A stretch of 13,357 bases of DNA from JBFLVN01 sp040758475 (GTDB lineage: Bacteria > JAGRBM01). A model generated the notes under the pieces. The model made no database searches and was not told where the DNA came from. It saw only the letters and a list, made by a program, of their open reading frames with translations. The position numbers were made by a program, and so were the translations under genes. The stretch covers positions 1-13,357 of the forward strand of contig JBFLVN010000083.1 of assembly GCA_040758475.1 (NCBI GenBank), read 5' to 3'. This document shows positions 9,403 to 13,357 of this stretch, one piece after another. Within the stretch, counting starts at the first letter, position 1; the number at the start of each line of letters is the position of its first letter.

Positions 9403-10308
9403 TCACTCCCCTCCTTCGAGAAGAGGCTGGAGCTGGATTTCGATCCGGCGGTTCTGGCTTTTGCCTTCATCCGTCGAATTGGAAGCGATGGGCCGGTACT
9501 CGCTGTATCCGGCGGCCGAGAGCTTTTCCGAGGGGACGCCGTATTGTTCGAGCAACCGCACGACCGAGACGGCCCGGGCGGCGGAGAGTTCCCAGTTCGT
9601 GGGGAAGCGCTCGGCCAAGGCGCCTTTCTTGATGGGTACGTTATCCGTATGCCCTTCCACCACGACGCGACGGTCTTTGATGTTCTTGAGAACGTTGCTC
9701 ACCTTCGCTAGCACTTTCTTCCCGCGTTCGTTTACGACGTCGCTTCCCGAATCGAAAAGGATTTTATCCACGAGATCAATGCGCAGGTTGTTCTTGAGCT
9801 TGGAAATCCGGACCGACTTTTCCTTGATCTCGTCCTGGAGGTTGTCCACCAGGGAGTCATAGGTTTCCGTCATCTTCTTGACCTTTTCCTGGGCGCTCTG
9901 GGCCTGTTCCCGGGCGGCGGCGAGGTCTTGCTCCGTCTGGGAGATCTGCTTGGCGGCTTCTTCCTTCGCCGCGTCGTATTCGCTCTGGAGCCGGGCTAGC
10001 TGTTCGCTGCCCGCGCGCTTGGCCGCATCCAGGTCATCGGCCATTTTCTGGAGGCGTTCCTGGGATTCCTTCTGGCGCTCGGCGAGGTTCTCTTCGAGCT
10101 GGGCGATCTTCTTCTGGAGTTCCTGGGTCGTGCGTTCCAGGTCCCCTTGCAGGGCGGCCTTCTCGGTTTCGAGTTCCGAGACCCGCCCCTTGGCAGTATC
10201 CAGCTCGCCGGCCGTCGCCCGCTGCTTGGCCTGGAGCGCCTCGAAATCGCTCTTCCAGACGCATCCCGAAACCAGGAAGAAAACCGCTATCACGACGATT
10301 TTTCGCAT
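9403..10308 (-). CDS. OmpA-domain coiled-coil lipoprotein
   Basis: A 301-residue envelope protein. Residues 1-16 form a lipoprotein signal peptide with lipobox LVSG-Cys16; there is no Asp after the Cys, so outer-membrane sorting is expected. Residues about 20-175 are a long, charged, heptad-like coiled coil rich in Glu, Gln, Lys and Ala. Residues about 182-296 are an OmpA/MotB-type peptidoglycan-binding domain. It has GHTDN with Asp222 and LSAAR with Arg245, equivalent to the pair that holds diaminopimelate in OmpA. The likely role is to tie the outer membrane to peptidoglycan across a long spacer. The start is ATG at 10308, with GGAGG 6 bases upstream; a start 15 codons further up would spoil the signal peptide. 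Confidence 0.92.
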   Translation of the reverse strand: MRKIVVIAVFFLVSGCVWKSDFEALQAKQRATAGELDTAKGRVSELETEKAALQGDLERTTQELQKKIAQLEENLAERQKESQERLQKMADDLDAAKRAGSEQLARLQSEYDAAKEEAAKQISQTEQDLAAAREQAQSAQEKVKKMTETYDSLVDNLQDEIKEKSVRISKLKNNLRIDLVDKILFDSGSDVVNERGKKVLAKVSNVLKNIKDRRVVVEGHTDNVPIKKGALAERFPTNWELSAARAVSVVRLLEQYGVPSEKLSAAGYSEYRPIASNSTDEGKSQNRRIEIQLQPLLEGGE

Positions 10309-10341
10309 GACCGCCTCCACGTCTTTGTCCTTAACGGGATT

Positions 10342-10370
10342 TTTGTAGCTCAAAATTTCCGAAGGGTCAC
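10342..10370 (-). promoter_or_regulatory. Candidate promoter of the OmpA-like lipoprotein gene
   Basis: On the minus strand GTGACC (10370-10365) and TACAAA (10347-10342) are 17 bases apart, upstream of the lipoprotein start. Each box matches the sigma-70 consensus at 4 of 6 positions. By-eye assignment. Confidence 0.35.
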
Positions 10371-10375
10371 GCCCT

Positions 10376-10404
10376 TTGGCTTACCAATGCCCCTTCGCTA
10401 TCCT
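10376..10404 (+). promoter_or_regulatory. Candidate promoter of the zinc-ribbon membrane protein gene
   Basis: TTGGCT (10376-10381) and TATCCT (10399-10404) are 17 bases apart and point toward the gene at 10445. Each matches the consensus at 4 of 6 positions. Together with the minus-strand candidate it divides the 136-base divergent spacer into two non-overlapping promoters. Confidence 0.42.
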
Positions 10405-10408
10405 CCGC

Positions 10409-10432
10409 CCCTCGCTCGCGGGAGCGCGAGGG
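10409..10432 (+). promoter_or_regulatory. Leader hairpin before the zinc-ribbon membrane protein gene
   Basis: CCCTCGC (10409-10415) and GCGAGGG (10426-10432) form a perfect 7-base-pair stem with a 10-base loop, close to the predicted 5' end of the transcript. The only GAGGG near the start codon is inside the stem, and no ordinary ribosome site follows it. It has no U-run, so it is not a terminator. Confidence 0.4.
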
Positions 10433-10444
10433 CCATTCCCCCCC

Positions 10445-10870
10445 ATGGTCAAAGTCTGTCCCCAATGCGGCGCTTTTTGGTTCGGCGGTTCCTACTGCCA
10501 CAAATGCGGGCCCGGCCACGACCTGCTCGATTGCGCCTCCCCCGAGGCCGAACCCTGGGTCCACAAGCACCGGGTGAACATCCGGGCTTTCTACTGGGCC
10601 CGGAGCGCCATGCTGCTTTGCGCCATCGGCATGCTCGTGGGGATCGTGAGCGCCCTCATCACTTACGAACACGGCGTGCGGAGCGGTGGAGGATGGCCCT
10701 GGAAGCTCCTTGCGGCGTTCCTCATCGTGGGACCGCCCGTGATCATCTACCAGGGGATCGTGTGGCTTTTTAAGCGGCAGGTGCAGCAAGACCTTCGCGT
10801 TTCCGGCAAAACAACCGCCACCGCGCCCGACATGATCGACGAGCAAAAAGACCTGCTCGAATACAAGTAA
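10445..10870 (+). CDS. Zinc-ribbon membrane protein with two transmembrane segments, unknown function
   Basis: A 141-residue protein. The N-terminus has a zinc-ribbon pattern, C5-x2-C8 and C18-x2-C21 (CPQCG...CHKCG). Two hydrophobic segments follow (about 53-74 and 86-108), joined by a short polar loop, and the C-terminus is charged. Both ends are probably cytoplasmic. I recognise no named family; similar small zinc-ribbon membrane proteins are common and mostly uncharacterised. The ATG at 10445 lies behind a C-run and a hairpin rather than a clear ribosome site. The stop is separated by a single base from the stop of the convergent gene at 10872, leaving no room for a terminator between them. 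Confidence 0.8.
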   Translation: MVKVCPQCGAFWFGGSYCHKCGPGHDLLDCASPEAEPWVHKHRVNIRAFYWARSAMLLCAIGMLVGIVSALITYEHGVRSGGGWPWKLLAAFLIVGPPVIIYQGIVWLFKRQVQQDLRVSGKTTATAPDMIDEQKDLLEYK

Positions 10871-10871
10871 G

Positions 10872-12209
10872 CTATTCGGCTTCCCGGACCGCGGTTTTGA
10901 ACTCGAAGGGCTGGTGGACGATTTTGTAGAAGCCGCTCCCGCCCCCCTCGGGGACGGCGGGAAGAGCGGCGATCCGGGCTTCGAAGAAATACCACTTGGC
11001 CTTCAAATTCTCCCAGCCCCGAAATTCATACCCCGCCGTCGGCATTGCCCCGGGGACTTCTTCCGGCGGGTCGGCGTAAGCGGGATCGTCGATGAAAACG
11101 GCCACCGGCTCGACGGTAAGGTCTTTGTCCAGGTCGATGACGGCGATCTGATTCAATCCCCCGCCGCTCAACATGAACCAGGGTTGGTGGCCCAGGGTCA
11201 TGGCCTTTTCCTGCTGGATCATCTTGCCGTCCACGAGGGCCCCTTCGGGAAGGCCGCTCGTGATGACCCGCACCCCCCGGATGTCGGTGAAATCGAGGAA
11301 GATCGACATGTCCAGGGAGGAAACCGCCAGGGCCACGACTTTGGAGAACTTCACCCGGATGTCGGCATGCATCATGCGGCCGTAGTGGGAAAACCGGGCC
11401 AGCGCCGTGAGCGTAAGGCCCGGCACGGCCTTGATCCGGATGGTCATTTCCCGGACAACCCGCACGGGCCCCACCCGGACCCCATCCATCTCCGCCTCGA
11501 AATCATCTTCGTCCACGTTCAATTTGATCATGCTTCCCAGAGCCTTGACGTGGATTCTCACCTTGAGGCGGTCCAGCACATCGTCCTTCGCGCGGGCGCG
11601 GAAATCCGGATAAATCATGCGGAGGAACAAAAAGGGGCGCTTGGGATCGTACCCAAAAGTATATCCCTCGGCGACGACCGAATCGGTTTTGGCGTCGTAA
11701 CGAACCGCACTTTCGGAAGGAACGAACCCCCGGTCCGATTCCAGTAAATAGACCACGGCCGGTTCCCGTAGGTGGGCGGAAGAGACCTGCACGGTCACAA
11801 GCCGGCCGCGGGCGTTGGCCAGTTGCTCGGCCGAACATTTCTCTCCCAAATCTTTGAGCAAGAAAACGATCTCGTCGTTCGCGTCGATAACGCCCGGTTG
11901 CTCGTCCTTGGCCATTCGCTCGCTCGCGTCCGGCGGAACGACCCGGCCATCGGCGTTCACTTCGTCCACCTGGAAAACGATGGGCTTGGGTTTCCCTTCC
12001 TGGCAGGTAAAAGCCGAAAGGCGGAGGGGGTTTTTCCCGAGAAGCGCGGGGGCGTCCTGCCCCTTGAGGACAACGGGGAGGACGGAAGCACTGGCAGGCG
12101 CCTCGCTTTTCGCCGCCCAGGCTAAATTGGTAGAAATCCCGATCCCCAGGGCGGCCAAAAGACCCGCGTGGCGGAAATACTTTATCACTGGGTGAATGGC
12201 GTACGGCAC
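10872..12209 (-). CDS. Secreted/periplasmic protein of unknown family (tandem paralog 1)
   Basis: A 445-residue protein I do not recognise. Residues about 1-32 form a signal peptide (basic segment, hydrophobic LLAALGIGIS, then an Ala-rich cleavage site ending in AWA). The mature part shows alternating hydrophobic/polar stretches suggesting a beta-rich fold. Segments strongly conserved with the neighbouring paralog include KDEQPGVIDANDEI, a YDPKRPF region, RLKVR.HVKALGSM, GPVRVVRE, QPWFM.SG.GLNQ and GWENLKA...PEGGGSGFY. The start is GTG at 12209, with GAGGGAG about 5 bases upstream. It begins 44 bases after the stop of the other paralog and is probably cotranscribed with it. An envelope role is inferred only from the signal peptide. 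Confidence 0.8.
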   Translation of the reverse strand: MPYAIHPVIKYFRHAGLLAALGIGISTNLAWAAKSEAPASASVLPVVLKGQDAPALLGKNPLRLSAFTCQEGKPKPIVFQVDEVNADGRVVPPDASERMAKDEQPGVIDANDEIVFLLKDLGEKCSAEQLANARGRLVTVQVSSAHLREPAVVYLLESDRGFVPSESAVRYDAKTDSVVAEGYTFGYDPKRPFLFLRMIYPDFRARAKDDVLDRLKVRIHVKALGSMIKLNVDEDDFEAEMDGVRVGPVRVVREMTIRIKAVPGLTLTALARFSHYGRMMHADIRVKFSKVVALAVSSLDMSIFLDFTDIRGVRVITSGLPEGALVDGKMIQQEKAMTLGHQPWFMLSGGGLNQIAVIDLDKDLTVEPVAVFIDDPAYADPPEEVPGAMPTAGYEFRGWENLKAKWYFFEARIAALPAVPEGGGSGFYKIVHQPFEFKTAVREAE

Positions 12210-12253
12210 CCAAACTCCCTCTGTGCTTGTCTTAATGAACAACGAGAATCGGT

Positions 12254-13357
12254 TCAATCGGCGGCGCCCGGAGATTTCGCTCCTTCGCGAGTGGTGACTT
12301 GCACGTCGATGGGGGTCCGGAGGGTCCGGTAGAAACCGGTCCCCCCTCCTTCGGGGAATCCGGGAAGCGCGGCGATGTTGGCGCCGAAGGCATAGGTCCT
12401 GGCCTTGAGGTTTTCCCACCCCGTAAAGCCGTATCCGACGGAAGGAAGGCCTCCCGGCACCTCTTCGGGGCGGTCGGCCACTTCGGCTCCCCCTTCGACG
12501 AAAAGAGCGGTGGCACGGAGGTTCAGGCCCGGCTCTAAATCGACCACGGTCACCTGATTGAGCCCCAGGCCGCTGATCATGAACCAGGGCTGGGGGCCCA
12601 GATCGAGCGAGCGTTCCTGCTCGATCATTTTCCCGTCGATCACCGTTCCCTGGGAAAGGCCGCTCGTCGAGAGCCGGATTCCCCGCAAGTCCACGAAATC
12701 GTGGATCAGGGCCACGTCCATCGAGGAAACTGAAAGGGCCGCCATCTGGGGCATGCGAAACTTCACGGACGCCTGCCAGAGCCGCGGGTAGTGGGCGAAC
12801 CGGATCGTCAGGGGAATGGCCAGACCCGGTACCGGCTTGATCTGGGCCCAGACCTCCCGGACGACCCGCACCGGCCCCCAGCGCACGCCATCGAGCCGGG
12901 ACTCGATCTCGTCCTCCTTAAACAGGAGTTGGACCATGCTCCCCAGGGCCTTCACGCGCATGCGGACCTTGAGCCGGTCCAGCAAATCTTCTTTTGAGCG
13001 CCCCTGGAGATCGGCGTATCCCATGCGGCTGTAATGAAACGGGCGCTTGGAATCGTACCCCCAAAAATATCCATCGGTCGTCACCGTATCGGTCGAGGCG
13101 TCGTAAGCGACCGGCGTATCCGAAGGCAGGAAGCTTTTTTCGGCGAGAAGCAAGTAGGCGAAAGCGGGTGCGCGCAGGTTGGCGGCACTCGCACGTAGCA
13201 CCGTCAAATCCCCCTTGGCCGCCGCCAACTGCTCCTCGGGGCAAGGGCCGGCCAAATCCTTGAGAAGGAAAATGATCTCGTCATTCGCGTCGATCACGCC
13301 CGGTTGCTCGTCCTTTTCGAGCGCGGGGCTCCCGCCGGGCGGCAGGACCCGCCCGTC
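12254..13357 (-). CDS. Unknown-family protein, tandem paralog 2 (5' end outside the window)
   Basis: The visible 367 C-terminal residues align along their whole length with the preceding entry, about half identical by eye, so this is a tandem duplicate. The open frame continues through the right edge, and the sequence upstream of the first internal Met (DGRVLPP...) still aligns to the paralog. The true start, and probably a signal peptide, lie outside the window. It ends with a short Ala/Gly/Lys-containing tail not shared with the paralog. Function is unknown. It precedes paralog 1 in transcription. Confidence 0.8.
   Translation of the reverse strand, partial: DGRVLPPGGSPALEKDEQPGVIDANDEIIFLLKDLAGPCPEEQLAAAKGDLTVLRASAANLRAPAFAYLLLAEKSFLPSDTPVAYDASTDTVTTDGYFWGYDSKRPFHYSRMGYADLQGRSKEDLLDRLKVRMRVKALGSMVQLLFKEDEIESRLDGVRWGPVRVVREVWAQIKPVPGLAIPLTIRFAHYPRLWQASVKFRMPQMAALSVSSMDVALIHDFVDLRGIRLSTSGLSQGTVIDGKMIEQERSLDLGPQPWFMISGLGLNQVTVVDLEPGLNLRATALFVEGGAEVADRPEEVPGGLPSVGYGFTGWENLKARTYAFGANIAALPGFPEGGGTGFYRTLRTPIDVQVTTREGAKSPGAAD

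Noticed and set aside
9878..10348. Plus-strand Ser/Arg-rich open frame of about 156 codons
   Set aside because: Antisense shadow of the coiled-coil part of the OmpA-like lipoprotein; its Ser/Trp richness mirrors the Glu/Lys/Gln codons opposite.

Overview
The window is a GC-rich, gene-dense stretch of chromosome from a bacterium with two membranes: it carries a lipoprotein-type OmpA-like peptidoglycan-binding protein and a secreted protein with a cleavable signal. Codon use, short gaps, GTG/TTG starts and TTGAC/TAnnnT promoter shapes resemble deltaproteobacteria-like or uncultured diderm lineages, but nothing here fixes the taxon. There are no RNA genes, mobile elements or CRISPR arrays that I can see.

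Region 1 (7-8202, minus strand, read right to left) is one tightly coupled six-gene operon. It starts with glpA and glpB, two subunits of an anaerobic-type sn-glycerol-3-phosphate dehydrogenase. Two tandem FAD-binding proteins follow, both closely resembling alkyl-dihydroxyacetonephosphate synthase, the ether-lipid enzyme. Next is a GlpC/GlcF-like iron-sulfur protein that has lost the cysteines of one of its two CCG domains. Last is a diacylglycerol-kinase-family lipid kinase. Junctions are overlaps of 8, 4, 1 and 4 bases and one gap of 5 bases. A candidate promoter with a 14-base palindrome sits just upstream of glpA. The cluster joins glycerol-3-phosphate/DHAP redox chemistry to enzymes related to ether-lipid synthesis and lipid phosphorylation. 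This is the most interesting part of the window.

Region 2 (8281-10870) holds short, mostly unrelated units. They are a divergent cold-shock-domain protein (minus), a 76-residue single-pass membrane protein (plus), a COMT-like O-methyltransferase (minus) whose 3' end overlaps it, an OmpA-domain coiled-coil lipoprotein (minus) directly upstream of the methyltransferase, and a divergently transcribed zinc-ribbon membrane protein (plus). Both sides of the 136-base divergent spacer have a recognisable promoter candidate.

Region 3 (10872-13357, minus) contains two tandem paralogs of a secreted or periplasmic protein family that I do not recognise. One is complete; the other runs off the right edge.
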